Assembly (NCBI RefSeq): GCF_002443255.2
Contig: NW_019211458.1
Span: forward strand, 26,254,485-26,318,484
DNA length: 64,000 nucleotides
DNA from: Varroa destructor
Taxonomy: Eukaryota; Arthropoda; Arachnida; Mesostigmata; Varroidae
Direction of reading: 5' to 3'
The position numbers and the translations under genes are program-made. The notes beneath the pieces were generated by a model. It made no database searches. It was not told the DNA's origin and was given only the letters and a program-made list of their open reading frames with translations. Numbering within the stretch: the stretch's first letter is position 1; every line of letters begins with the position of its first letter. Shown here one piece after another: positions 1-13,033 of this stretch.

Positions 1-2652
1 ACAACAGTTGGTGTGCAGCATTGGCACTAAGACGGTACAGGTCGGCTGAAGAAGCTTGCGAAATTTGAATAGGTTTTTATTAGAGATGATGCCAGGCACG
101 GGGGTAGCGTAGAATGGGGGGGGGCGGATGTAGTAGTAGCTAAGAAGCCGGAAGCAACTCGGGTTAGTTTACTTCCGTAGACGGTATAGTCCGCCCTACC
201 ATTCGTCTTAAGCCTCCTGTTCTGATCGAGATGGAGGGCATTCGTCGAGAGTGAAACAAACGAGGAGCAAATTGTGCTACTCCCGCGTCGGCCCGACCTT
301 TAGCCACTAACCCTCGTTCGCATATTGGTAAAACGACTGCATACTGACCCATGGCATGGTGCCGCCGGGGGTTTTCTACCGACACCTGTTAGAAAGGGAA
401 CATCGCTGCTACAGTATGTATTAAAGTATTATTTCCCTAATATAAAAGCAAATACAGAGCCGAGGCAGGAAGAACAGTAGAATAGTAGGTAATCGAAAGC
501 TGAATTCGCCAAATGAGCGGAATAGATAATAGCGCAAGTGACCTTGGAGCTAAGTAGCGTACTGTGTACAAAATAGCCACTTCTGAGTAATTTAAATTAT
601 CGCTGCGCTTATTGATTGCAACGTTGGTGCTCTTCTGCAGGTGCTATGGTTTTTATCATAAGCGAAAAGATTCTGCAACGTGCGAACATGCGCGACTACA
701 GATAGGCCAGCTACAAATAAGGTGAATTATGATAATTCGTCCCTGGCTGGGATCTTTGCTTTATATGCCGACTACCTACGACCCGTGCTACCGCGACAGC
801 GTAGAATGATAGAGACCTAGGAAGCTTGGCTTGTTTTCTGCTTCTATAACACGTAGTCGTAAAGGAATAATTTTTTTTATCATTACGTAAGGAGGGTACG
901 TACTATACGTAATGAACTGGCAACTTTATAAGACTGGATGGGGTAGTATATTAATTTGCCTCTGTCTTTCACTATGGTCATATTGAAATCGGATTACGCG
1001 TTCTCCCTGAAACATAGAGCAGCTATTGGAACCGCTCGATAATCGATTGTTGTCGCATTTTTGAAGCCGATGAGTACGCTTACAAATCGAAAACACTCTC
1101 ACTTTTGAGTGTACTGATTTTCCATGTACATGTAAACTGCTTTATTTTTCTATTGCTTACCTCCACCAGATATGCCTTAACAACACATGAGCATAGGACG
1201 CATCGGTTATTTAGATATTTACTCGTATACTTTAATGATTTTCCTCTTATTGTCATTATTTTACTTCTATTCTAATAGAAGTTACTGTGTTTTAATCTAG
1301 TCAGTGACAAGAACAACAATTGATCAGTAATAATATGATAATCTGACGCGAACAACTGATTTGGAATTTGTCGCACTTACTTCGGGTTCAACTTGCATCG
1401 TTAATTACCTAATTATTCACTCTCAAGTAAATAGTCGTAATGGCCACGAAGCGGAGACAAAGTTTGCTCATTTACGCTTGCGCCTTCTAATCCTCAGACG
1501 TAAATTCGCGCTAGCGTTACCCACGTACCCGTGCAGACTATGGTCCGTTTAGTTAGTCCTCTGTGTGAGCAGATCCTAGGCAAGAAGATTCGTTAAAGTT
1601 TATGCTTCGAGTCTGAATATATTTATGTCTCGTAGAGGTGATCGCAGGCGATCAAGCACAAAAGCAGTGAGCCAAGTCCTGGTCTCAAATCCCAAATCTT
1701 GGTCGGATAACAGCAATCATACACGATTGGAGAAAGATGACTTGGGGGCAACAGCGACTGAACGTGGCAATTGTCAATAGATCCTTTATAGGATAGTTCA
1801 CTTTGATGGGTCATTTTGCAGATCTGTAGCTTGTGCGATTTTTACAGTTCGGAACATCTCGGCAGGTAAATCTGTTGTTCAAATTAAAACTGAACATAAC
1901 CTTGATGAGTAATGAAGATATCATATTAGGTACCTTTCTAACAGGTTTACTAGCAAAGTTCTGAGTTAAAAAACTACTGTTGTAACAGATTTAGTACGTT
2001 AGTAGGACAAGGAATTAAGTTCCGCCAAAATAAAGAAACATCCTTAAGATGGTTTACTAAACTGGATGTCTGAGGCTCTACTAGCCCCTCATTGTCATTA
2101 TTGCATTATACGACCCATTAACGTACATAGATTTTCGTTCACAATGATACTTTTGATAGAGCATTTTTTTTTGCCTGAGAACGGAGACAGAGTTCACGAG
2201 CATGCGTAACCATGAAGTAATTAATTCGCATATTCTATACAATATCTAGACTATATAATGGAATTACGAACTCTGGCTACTGGCAGATCTATTCATTGTT
2301 CTCGGTTCGTTACCCTCTATTAATTACTAAGCATAGCTTCCCGGACGGAAATCTTTCCCTTTTAGCACAGCGAAAGCAGCAGCAACAGTAACCGTTCTGA
2401 CCGGTACCGAAGTCGGATGTTGTCGTGAGAATCTTTTTGTCAGTGTCGGCGTCCGTTAGTTACACAGTGATGTTAATGTTTTTGCCCCGCCTGCTGCTAC
2501 TGCTACTGCCGAATGCTGATATCAAAGGAACGAGGAAAAATACTTCAACGTGTGTCCTGGGCGTGGACTGGAACAGGTACTCCACCCAAAAAGTTACTTT
2601 TGTCCTAACTCGTCTGAACAGGACAAGCGAGCACCTCCCGCGGAGCGCGTGT

Positions 2653-2676
2653 TCTCTCTCTCTCTCTCTCTCTCTT
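2653..2676 (+). repeat. (TC)n microsatellite
   Basis: About 24 bases of uninterrupted TC dinucleotides. They create the Ser/Leu or Arg/Glu repeats seen in overlapping short frames, which are therefore not believed to be coding. Confidence 0.95.
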
Positions 2677-3232
2677 TCGACTTCGGCGAGCTCTGGGTCG
2701 TAGCGCCACCGCTGCGACAGCGGGGGGCAATTCGTTCGCCGAATGATGCCTTCGGAAAACATGGACGCTCATTTTCAGCCGCCTGTCTTGCTCGCCTACT
2801 ATGGACCTCTCTGTACAGAACTCTGCCCCATTTTTACTTGTCCATCGTCGCCAAGTGCGCGTCAATCTAGTTTATCACGAAGCTTTTAACAACATACGGA
2901 TTCGACGTCAACAGGATGCGACGGCGCTAGCGGTTATTATAGGGGGCATGTCACACGGGGATGCTCCACAGGTCGGTTTGATAAGGAGCTGAGTTTAAAA
3001 ATAACTTTCGCTGCCTGGTTATGTTCCATCATTCCATGTATGTGTCTGTCGTTGGCTGAATTTTGATTATTTCCTATACACAAGGAGGATCAACATAAGC
3101 TTAAGCCTTAAAACGCAAGCTCTCAACTCTCCGGTGTTCACCGAAACAGATATAGCATAGTATACTATGAGTGATTGGCACAGGTATATTATTTGTACCA
3201 GTAAAATATTGTCAGCAGTTTATATATGTGTT

Positions 3233-3252
3233 TATATATATATATATATATA
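3233..3252. repeat. (TA)n microsatellite
   Basis: About 20 bases of TA dinucleotide, preceded by further TATATG-like sequence. Confidence 0.9.
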
Positions 3253-4999
3253 CTTATGGGTTCCATAATGTGTATAGTATTGACTTCACGTTATTCGCAA
3301 GTAAAAGTCAATTATGGACGTAATTACGTTTAAAATATGCAATAATTTATACATGTCACAAAAATAGGTGCATATAACTTCGAATAATTTATGGTGGTTG
3401 CAGCCGCACAGGTTGCTTTTAACCGGACGACTTCGTCCTAATACTTTTCAGGCCAAATGGCTTTCGCACTCTCCCACGGCCTTTTGTCGATTCTGTGACC
3501 ATTTATCCAGCTGCTATCATTTCCGAATTCGAAACGACCATGCTGAAGAGATACACGCATTTCGAGACATAATAAGAAATATGCCTAATCGCGTAACAGT
3601 TGTTAGACAGACAAGTCCCGGGATCATCTATGTTTCAAATCCTACGTGCGGCATCGCCGTTAGGCATTCCATAAGACGGCTCGCTCTCAGCACGAAAAGG
3701 GGTGTGTTTATGTCTGGATTTGAACCTGTGCCGTAACGTTTCACGTAATAACGTTTTCAAAAGACTACAAAATGCAAATTGTCTAGCTTTTTTGGGCTGC
3801 AATGACGAAACGTTGCAATAGACCTTTTCCACTACCTCACCATAGAGAATCCGTTGTGACGGACCGATTAGTAGACGTATTTTAAATAATTCTTACTTCA
3901 CTATAATTGTTATTTCGTTTTAGTCGTACAGATAACTAAATCTGTATAAACATTTGCTTTTATTTTAAATGAATTTACTAACAAAGTTACTCAGTAATCT
4001 GCAAGACAAGCTCGGTTGGCTTGCACGTGTTTACCATACCTCCATGTGGGCAAGGAAATGATTACCGTAATGAGATCAGCAGAAACGATTGAGTCTGCTG
4101 TATTGTAACAAGCAAACCCTAACAACTGAAGGAAGTACTGTTTATATCCCTGAGACAGCCTGAGACGGAATGCTTTAAGGTGTGTCATATACCCAAATCT
4201 GCCTGGTACCTCAAATTATATTTACAAACGTATACTGCACGTATAAGCTTGTTATAACGGCTGCATCCTTCGTGGTAATCTGAAAGGACATGCCCCATAT
4301 AGTTCTTTTTCGTGTCGTCAAGTATAATAACAAATTTAGTAGTCTGTAATGATGTCCGTAGTCCACGTAATTCGTGATTGTGGTTCGTGTCTGATGAATG
4401 CCATGAACGTAAAAACCCGTTGCCAATTCTCGGCATCTGTGGTCCACAAAGTTGTAATAAATCAGCATATCATCTCAGTCGAATTCTGGGTAAAACGACG
4501 TATCGGTTCATGCTCGACTCGTCGCAGCATTCATGGAAACCACCTTTAATCAGCTTAGCATGCAAGCGGTAGGCTAGCCGCCGTGAATATGATTACCTTC
4601 TCTATCTGATATTTACTTAAATTGCTGCTTACCACCCATGAACCTTTTAGCGGGGATGAAGACAGTAAAAAAAAAAAACGCTATTTTGAACCCGGATAGG
4701 GCACACAAGCTTTAGCAGTGACTGTGCTGATGACACCAATAATAAGTATGCGGACATTAGGTTTTTGTTTGTTAGATCGAATATAAATTATTGCGGAAAC
4801 AATTGAGTGTCAGAGATCATGAAATCACTTAGCATAGACTTACTGACATTTTTGTTATACCCAGATCGCACTAAACCCGTTGTTTCGTTAATGATAGCTA
4901 ACTTTGATTTCATGTACTTGCCATCAATAATGTTCCAGTTTATCCTAATTTTTAATGGTATCATGCTCGTAAGCTCGAAAGTCAACTGAATGAACAAAC

Positions 5000-6220
5000 G
5001 TTGACAGCGTAATCCGGTGCTAGCAGTATCTAGACAATTTCGCAGCTCGTATTTCCTTCTTATCCTGGGCATCTACGCGTTTTAAGCGGCACCGGTCCAC
5101 GACTCGTTCATCTATGATGCATGTTACCTTGCGAAGATTGCTATGGGGGTCAGCCACAAACATCGTCGTAAACATCACTCCAAAAAACTTCGACAAGGAA
5201 CTTCGTCTACGACACACGATCTTCGTCTGTAGGTAAGCATACAACGTTGGCGGCAGGACATAGGCCGCCAGGCGTGGTCGTCCCCTCCCACTAAGCCTCC
5301 CATTCAATTAACTCGGACTGAGGTCTTAGAGTGTCGTCAACAGACCTGCTTGTTACTTCACATGTGGCAGAATGCGACTGTGTCCTGTAAAGGGGAAACG
5401 ACGCTTTTCTACTGTAGATCGAACAGAGGACGGCGGATGTTAGCCCAATCGGCATGAAAGAATACTTTGCGTCGGGAAGGGCCCTGTATCTGCGTCCTTG
5501 TGTCTCAGCTGACTACGGCTTGTTAACCACTAGTACTAATGCTCGCCAACCGACGCCTGCCTCGGCTCTACGAAGCAAACTCGATTAGCCGTCCCAGACT
5601 AGCACCCTTTTTGCAGACTCTAACCAACCTACGTACGGAAGGACACGCAAACGGCTTGGCTGGTGGGCAATCCTATGTAGCTAAGCTGCGGCGATAGGGT
5701 GGCAATAGTGATGCTTGAGGCCTGTGTTCGTTGCTCACTGCGCTCTTTTAGTTGCGGGCCTGTGGAGCAGATGAGCCAAATAGACTCAGTCTATAAGTAA
5801 TTGCTAAGCATGAAGTGGACGCTTCGACGCAGACCCCGGTCTCTTCTCCCTTTATCCCGTAGCAGTTCGAACCTACGTAAAAATGACCGGGTCCTTCGCC
5901 CAGCCCAAGGGAGTACTGTCTGCGATGTAATAACGGTCATAAGTATAGGATCTCATAAGTGGACCGATACGGATTCTGTACAACAGATTGCGACGCTTGG
6001 CAAAGCAGGGTGAAGTAGATCAAAAACGGACCGAAGAAGCATCAAGCAGAACTGGCGAGCTTCTACTGCAAATGCTAAACGAGGAAACTCACTCGGCTAC
6101 CGAAACGTCACCTGTCGGACAATTAAGCGAGTCGGAACCCCGACAAAGGATAACCCAACGGCCGTACATTTCCTCAATGCCAATAGCTCTCTTTAGATAG
6201 TAGTTTTTGTGCAATAGCTG
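5000..6220. other. GC-richer island with unassigned frames
   Basis: This 1.2 kb stretch is clearly GC-richer than its flanks. A plus-strand frame (5,949-6,198) reads RLAKQGEVDQKRTEEASSRT, then GELLLQMLNEETHS, a hydrophilic, protein-like sequence without low complexity. A minus frame at 5,307-5,020 also looks protein-like. No family was recognised. An old inserted element or a fragment of a host exon are the main options. Confidence 0.25.
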
Positions 6221-9053
6221 TTGGCTCACTTGAACTTAAAGACAGGGAGTGAATGTGTGGAAATAAAAACGGCCAATACCTATCGGTGCATACGGATCCA
6301 GCCCAAACTACGACCACTTAGGAAGTTGTCGATAAAGTCAAAGTACTTAGTAAACAATAATACGAGCAAGTTCTTTCTGCTCGTAGGATTACAGGCATAA
6401 CAGGTCGTCATAGTGAACACAAACGCCTAAGACGTATATATGTATTTATGTATAGAAGTGAATATATAGCACTCCTTCGCAGAGCTCTAGTAGGGAACAG
6501 TGTAGTCTCATTAATGTATCGTACACTCACCACTGAGCATGCACAGCAATAATCTCCCAACTTTCTTGCAACTGGATTGTATGGGAAGTTAAACTAGCGT
6601 CCCCTTTGTACATGTTTACGTGGGCAACTTTACGAGTTGGTGGCTCATCAACAATTCTTTCGCGTCTGGAAAGACTGCGGCATACTAAATCCACCGAAAT
6701 ATGCTCACAAAGGCGACTCTATAAAGATAATTCTAGCTAACAGAGGGCTGTTATATTGACAAAAAGAACCACCAGCATTAACGACGTTTAATGAGCAAAG
6801 ATTTCACGAGCTGTATATAATACGTGCCTAATTCTAAGATAAAGTTCGAGGCGGCACCGGCATATATTCATGTTAAAAAAAGTTCGACTATCTAAGTGGA
6901 CAGATACAATGATACTCATCTCAAAACGTATAATACCCGTATTTCAACGATCCACAACATGTTAAATAATCGTATACTTATTACCAAGTTGAAATATATT
7001 GAATGGAACTAAACATTACGATATAACTTGTTATCAAGGGTCTGCTTTACATATCTATCTTTATTACCGGTCTAATTACCTATTATACTTTATTAAAGCT
7101 TTTTGTAGCGTTTCAATTACCCCTTCTAACTTTGAGCGCTCTGAAGCAATACGAAGAGTGGTTCCAGGCTTTCAATGTAATAAACGCAGAACCGTGGTTT
7201 AAAAGCCAACTCGGAGCGAGTCTCACATTTTTACCCCCATGTATGGACCGTTCAAGGATAAGAGCTTTGGGTGCTCCATTTGGGTGATTACATTTATTCG
7301 ACACCTAAGATAATTTAAATTGAACGCAAACACATTCCTCCTTTACTAAGGTATCTTCCTGTCACGTTGTTAAGCCGGTCGATATTTGAAGGTGATTTGT
7401 GTTGGCTTGCGGAGCCTGTATTTAGTCGTGACAACAACGTCGACGCTGACAAACCAGCGGCGACAGTCTTTTTGAGAGCCATAATGGCTTGTACCGGGGC
7501 AAAAGTCTCTTGAAGATTTAGCTGCAATATATATATATATTATGTTTCAAGTCGACATATATCGTTTCTTTGATACACAGGTTAACAAAAGTGCTGAATA
7601 ATTCATTTTTAGTACTGGATAAATGTTCTTGATGTTATAAATTATTATATAATTTCAACTAAATATCTATGTATCAGTGAGTGAATATATTGATCTATTT
7701 TATATACCGTAGAGTACTGCTGAACGTTGTTTAATCGATATGGCTCGGTAACGTTAGGTAAAAAGCTGTAAAGCTCTTATAGCTATGGCCGTATCAAATA
7801 AAGTGGACTTCAGCGATTTCTGTTGCGTCGTTACAGGTCTATATGCTCAGAGTTTTTCTATCGGCAAAGTGTCATTGATTGGATCAGAACCTGTTAATAG
7901 GACGAGTCTTTTTGTAATGAGTCAACAACATATCGGCGCCAATCATATCAGGTCGAAGCACGCTTAGACCGATCAGGGCATACCTTGTCCATTAGCTACT
8001 AATCGAAAGAGCATCTATGAACGAAATTGAAGAAAGCAAGATAAAAGACAAAGTCAAAAAGCATTTTCTCGGCTTCTGGCCTGGAGAGCCTTGGAGGTTT
8101 CTCATAAGGTATCGTCTGCGCACTATATAAGCCTGTGTAACCCTGTGAGAACATGTTTGTGTATGCGCTGCTTCAGCGTTCGTAGTTAGACATAAAGAGG
8201 CTAATAGCATGTTGGATAGACTAAATTGAAGACGTTGTAGTAAAGTTCCTGGATCGCCGAAGCTACCAAGCCTTGGGGTAAGCATTAAGTCGATAAGTAG
8301 CGGTAGTTTTGTCACGAATTGCACACATCGGAAAAGAAGACCCAGTCACAACAAAGATCTGTTACGGGACAGAATTATTTATAGGTGAACTAGAAGGCTG
8401 CTTGAATGAAGTAATAATACATATAAAAAAACAAACAATAATTCATTCGGCACACTGACCGAACATATCTACCATTTAGTAGAAAACACTGAAGTAGAAC
8501 TTGGATTATTAACGAAAATAGATCGTGTAGGACAGATGAACGAATCCTATTTAGAGAACAATATCATGTAATTAGACTTGCCTGTGTTGCGATAACGAGG
8601 AGTCGCATGACGGAGCTTTCGTTTACGATGGAAGGTCTTAGAAGGTTTAAAAGTAAAACGATACGAGACGTAGAGCCTTTACAGCGTATAGCCTGGGCCG
8701 TGACGGTGTACATCGTCGACGTCGTTTGGGATGTTCGTATCCCATTTCTTCAAAATGCGAAAGGGTGGGGGCAATTAAAAAGGACAAATAGTTTGAACCT
8801 GCTATTCCTGCTATATCGACGATTGAAAGAAAAAACACGTTTGTTTTCATCTCTGCTAGAATTCTCGTTGAATATAATCACGTTGCTAACAAGGAAACGA
8901 GCATTTATTTGTCTTGCATAATTCGACCAGGTCGCAGACGTCGACCCATTTTACCTTTAGCGAAATAGTATAACTTGGAGCTAGACTAGAATTAGCTGAG
9001 AGCTTTTGTGACGGTCCTCTCCGGCGTTCAGCCACGTTTAACAGGGTAAGAAG

Positions 9054-9070
9054 ACAACAACAACAACAAC
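9054..9070 (+). repeat. (CAA)n microsatellite
   Basis: A 17-base run of CAA/ACA units within non-coding AT-rich DNA. Confidence 0.9.
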
Positions 9071-10378
9071 GTCAAATCGAAAAAACTGGGCATTTTGATT
9101 CTACTCGCAATACGTACGTAATAGTATAGGGTTAGATAAAGAAGATGGATTATTATTTGAAAAAACACACTGTACATATTCACACCAGCTGGAAATTGTC
9201 CAATCAAACAATGGGTTTCTCTTGTAAATCTGAAAAAGTCGTTAACTTACGTACTACAGTAAAGTGTAAATGTAGTTATACGATTGTTATTCAGGGATAG
9301 TTACAAGGCAAATGCGTTCGGGGATATTACTCTTAGCGCAATGTATAGGCTTACTTTTTCGGTGACGTCAAGCGCCTTAGAGTTTTTTGTAAACGTGACG
9401 TTGATGTCTTTGACCTTAATGGTAAACACACGTACATTCTAGATGCTCGCGGAAGTAGACACTGGAAACCACACTTCTCTATCTGGCCACACGACCTGTT
9501 GGCATATCATAAAACATACACAAAGGTCACTTTGGTCCCAAGGGAAATTTATTTATGCGCAAGAACAAGTTTAAAAAACATCCCCTAATTTCCGTTCATT
9601 CCCTAGTCTTGATGATCACAACATCAACAAGAATTTTAAATGGAACGGAGGAAGTCGCATATAAGTATTGTAACTCAAAAACAGTACAATAAAATGGAAA
9701 CAATTAGCAAGCTTAGAAGAACTTAGGTAGAAAATCGTATTTGTGTTTCCGTAAAGACGTGCCTGAGCGTGACAAGTCAAAGATGAATTGCTCAGCAAAT
9801 ATGATCAAGCTGAACTAATAGATTCGTCGACTAAGCCAAATGTGTCTATAGGTGTTAGCTAGTTTTTAATAATTTTGTTTATGAAATACGGTATAAATTA
9901 TGTTTAGGAGGTAGAACGCACTATCGCTGCTCCAAGGGGGTGAGGCCTCGTGTTTGGATCACTTCTGTTATTCCAAAGATTCTAGATGAACAAGTTACCA
10001 TTGCGGTGCCTCAGGAAGCTGCACATTTAACGTGTAAACTTGTTCCTTTTAAGTTCGAAGGGTATATCAATCGCATTGACTACGTTCACAGCTTGACAAA
10101 GCTGATCATTTTATAAGATATAGTTCATCAAACCCTAAATATGAACTCTAGCTGGTTTATCTTGGGATTTCTATGCGAGCTAAGCCTTTCATTCAATCCG
10201 TGAACCTTTCTGTTGTTTCTAATCTAATACTTCTCCACAGGAAAACACAAAATCCATACAGAAAGGTTATCTTAGGTTATCCGTTTCCCGAGAAGCTATT
10301 GCCTGCTCGCGTGGGAAGGCCAGTGAGGTTCCTTTGTTCACAGAAGCGGCGGTCTCAGTAAAGTGTTATATAGCAGTG

Positions 10379-10394
10379 TTTTTTTTTTTTTTTC
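10379..10394 (+). repeat. Poly-T run
   Basis: About 15-16 T bases in a row. There is no target-site duplication or element body that would identify it as a retrotransposon tail. Confidence 0.85.
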
Positions 10395-11029
10395 ATAAAC
10401 TAGATGCTAGACTAGACCCTAAAAAAGTTCCACCATATAACTTTATGAGCTTCCTGTGTGCTATTCAACAGTTATCTGGGTCCATCCCAGTTATACCGTA
10501 ACTATATGCTATCAACACGATTGGCCATACTGAACGTGAAAGAGGTACATGGATGATGCGTCGCGTAACTAAAACGATCCAGATTAGATCGTTAATGGAA
10601 ATTACTAATTTTATTTGAGCCGATAGAATCAAAACGCTATTTATTAAATAAGTGGTCTGTGGTACTACGATCACTCGGTCGCGAAAAACGCATCATGCGA
10701 AAATAATAAATGTAACGAAAAGACGTTGCCTCTTCGCCTGGGTGGGTAAATAGGTATGGCTTTACTACCCAACAAAACCACCAACTTGTAGAAAAATGTA
10801 GGATACTAGTAGAGCATATCGAAACACTGAAGAAGAAATTTACAAAAAAAAAACGAAAACGAAGTTTCCGAAGTGTTCATAGTGTCTTGAAATAAATAAC
10901 TACTACGTTATTATCGGAAGAGATAATTCTCGTAATACTTCCCATGATTTTATTAATCGCGTCAAACATACAACATCGTTTCTATAATATTCAGCGACCA
11001 TAGCCAGAGTTTAAGTTCCTAAGTTTTTT

Positions 11030-11042
11030 AAAAAAAAAAAAA
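11030..11042 (+). repeat. Poly-A run
   Basis: Thirteen A bases directly after a T run, giving a T-then-A palindromic homopolymer. No adjoining element was recognised. Confidence 0.85.
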
Positions 11043-11232
11043 GCCGAAACAACGCTAACAGAATTGGTTGTACGATCACTTCGGAAACCATTCCGAGGTG
11101 GATGAGACCCTAGAGGCCACTACCAGTTTGTGCTTTCTCATTTCTCGGAACATTTCCGGCTCGATCATGGTCCACAGTCAACATATATTTGCAGTCATTA
11201 CCTATAACACTTGTGTGAAACACGTAAACACG

Positions 11233-11240
11233 TATATGTA

Positions 11241-11286
<46 letters not shown>
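11233..11286. repeat. Longest (TA)n microsatellite of the window
   Basis: A TATATG-type degenerate start leads into roughly 40 bases of pure TA (11,247-11,286). Ile/Tyr repeats in the overlapping frames come from this and are not protein. Confidence 0.95.
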
Positions 11287-11288
<2 letters not shown>

Positions 11289-12222
11289 CCCAGAATTAAG
11301 GAGAACGGTACAACCAGTCCTATGATAATTACTGATCCTTATAACGACCTAGTCCATGTCAATGGTGTTTTTATAAAGATACGTACACCTCGGCCTTCAC
11401 TGTCGAAGGAACGATGTCTAGTTGTGTAATTTAACGTTTAAGATAGCTGTGATAATTGTTAAATGAAATATCATAGACGGTTTGATCATAAAAGCATAGC
11501 AGAATCGATAATTACGATAATAATCATTTGGAAATAAAACAAAGCCCAGTGATACATACGGTGGGCCTCCAAGAGGTCGGAGTGCATGTATACAGAGAAA
11601 CTGTTTGCCTCTGCAACAGCTTTTAGAATAGATCTGTTTTTTTTTTTTGTTGTTGTTTTAGAATAGTCAGAATGGTGAGAAGTAAAAAAGATCTTTATAG
11701 CGAAACGTCCAAAAAACGAACAATATTTTGAACATTTAATCCAGTTAGCGTTAGGTCGGCAGTGTACCATTCTGGTTGAACTGGTAACCTCTTTAGTAGA
11801 AAAGATCGAGCGCCTCGTACTGTTCATTCGCCTGCGGTTTGCAATGCGATTGAAGATTTTTTTTTAGTGTGTCTCTGAGAAATGAGTTCGGGGCTACCAT
11901 TCATTAAATGGCACGTAAACGCTAAACAAGTTTTTCGAAATCAGTTAGATACAGCGGTTTCGAAAGAGACATTTAAACATTACACGATTGCCGTTGAACT
12001 TCGTACTTTAAAACTTAAGTTGAAGCTTACGCGCTTGATGTACACAAATGAAAAAAATGTTTTCAATAAATAAAGCACTGCCGGATAGAGCACTTCGTCA
12101 TAGCAAAGAGTTTTCGTCTGTTTTCGGGAACGAGAAGCATCTACATTGACCGTATAAGTACTAAGAGGTTTCAGCCGTTACACGGACAACTATTCGTTAC
12201 CTTGTACTGCAATTATATTACA

Positions 12223-12338
12223 CAGAAAGAAATTCTTTCTGGACAGAAAAACATTGCAGTGTCTGGCCTTCCGAGACATCAAAAAAATCAGCCTTTGACA
12301 GAGTCCGTAAAGGCCACACTGCACTGAAGAAGATCTTC
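12223..12338. repeat. Cluster of palindromes
   Basis: Three dyads lie within 116 bases. CAGAAAGAA and TTCTTTCTG (12,223-12,241) are perfect nine-base arms around one base. GCAGTGTCTGGCCTT (12,256-12,270) pairs with AAGGCCACACTGC (12,310-12,322), apart from a two-base bulge. GAAGATCTTC (12,329-12,338) is a perfect palindrome. No coding frame overlaps. A decayed miniature inverted-repeat element or a structured RNA are possible; neither is shown. Confidence 0.4.
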
Positions 12339-13012
12339 CTCGTTAGCATTTCCTCATGCACGACGTACATTTACGATTAGTTATCGGTCCCAGATAGTGT
12401 CTGCAAGGCTTCCCTCAAATGTACCCAGCAAGTGTGTATATATTCTACAATAGTAAAAAGTGGCTCATAGCTAAAATTTGTACCTAATCATAATTTGATC
12501 TATTTTTCTCGTTACGTCAGGACATACAGTGCTTATCAGCCAACACGAGATACTTCACCAATTGGGAAATGGGCTGTTGTAACCGTGAAAAAAAATCTTC
12601 AACATTAGTGAGATTTTGTAAATTTGCGTAAAAAATGTTTTTTTTTCGTCATTTTAAAACTTCACGCTTTTGTTCATCCTGTTACACAGATAATAACTAA
12701 CAAAGAACCGCTACAATAAACATGACTTTTTTTTTGCAATAGATACTTTCCTAGATACATGAGAGTTTGAAATACTATAACGTAGTATAACATTGAAGAA
12801 ATGTTATCATAGACAAACCTGCCTCGGGGAGCTGTATGGTGTAAAAGCAGTCATCCCTAATGTGGCTTAATGCCCATGTACAATGCTTTACAAGGATTGC
12901 AGTAGGTTATTTTAAGAAGAGCTTAACAGATAGTATATGGAAAGAAACATTATTATTCATCGTGTCTGACCTTTTGTATAGCGTCTCTAGGTTCGTTTTA
13001 GGTATCTTTATG

Positions 13013-13033
13013 TTATATATATATATATATATG
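13013..13033. repeat. (TA)n microsatellite
   Basis: About ten TA units; another of the AT dinucleotide tracts in the AT-rich part of the window. Confidence 0.9.

Larger units (their letters stand above)
1..5000. other. AT-rich non-coding DNA
   Basis: Apart from the TC and TA microsatellites I see no gene, RNA or element here. The longest frame (3,368-3,736 plus, 122 codons) has no recognised motif and no convincing splice signals. A short GC-richer patch surrounds the TC repeat at 2.4-2.9 kb. Confidence 0.6.
6220..12220. other. AT-rich non-coding DNA
   Basis: Mainly unique AT-rich sequence with homopolymers and TA repeats. Frames at 7,315-7,527 minus and 8,607-8,921 plus are the most protein-like, but no domain was recognised in either. 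Confidence 0.55.

Noticed and set aside
2425..2870. Overlapping frames with Ser-Leu or Arg-Glu repeats
   Set aside because: They are produced by the TC microsatellite at 2,653-2,676 and exist on both strands.
11068..11429. Frames with Tyr-Ile repeats
   Set aside because: They are translations of the TA microsatellite at 11,233-11,286.
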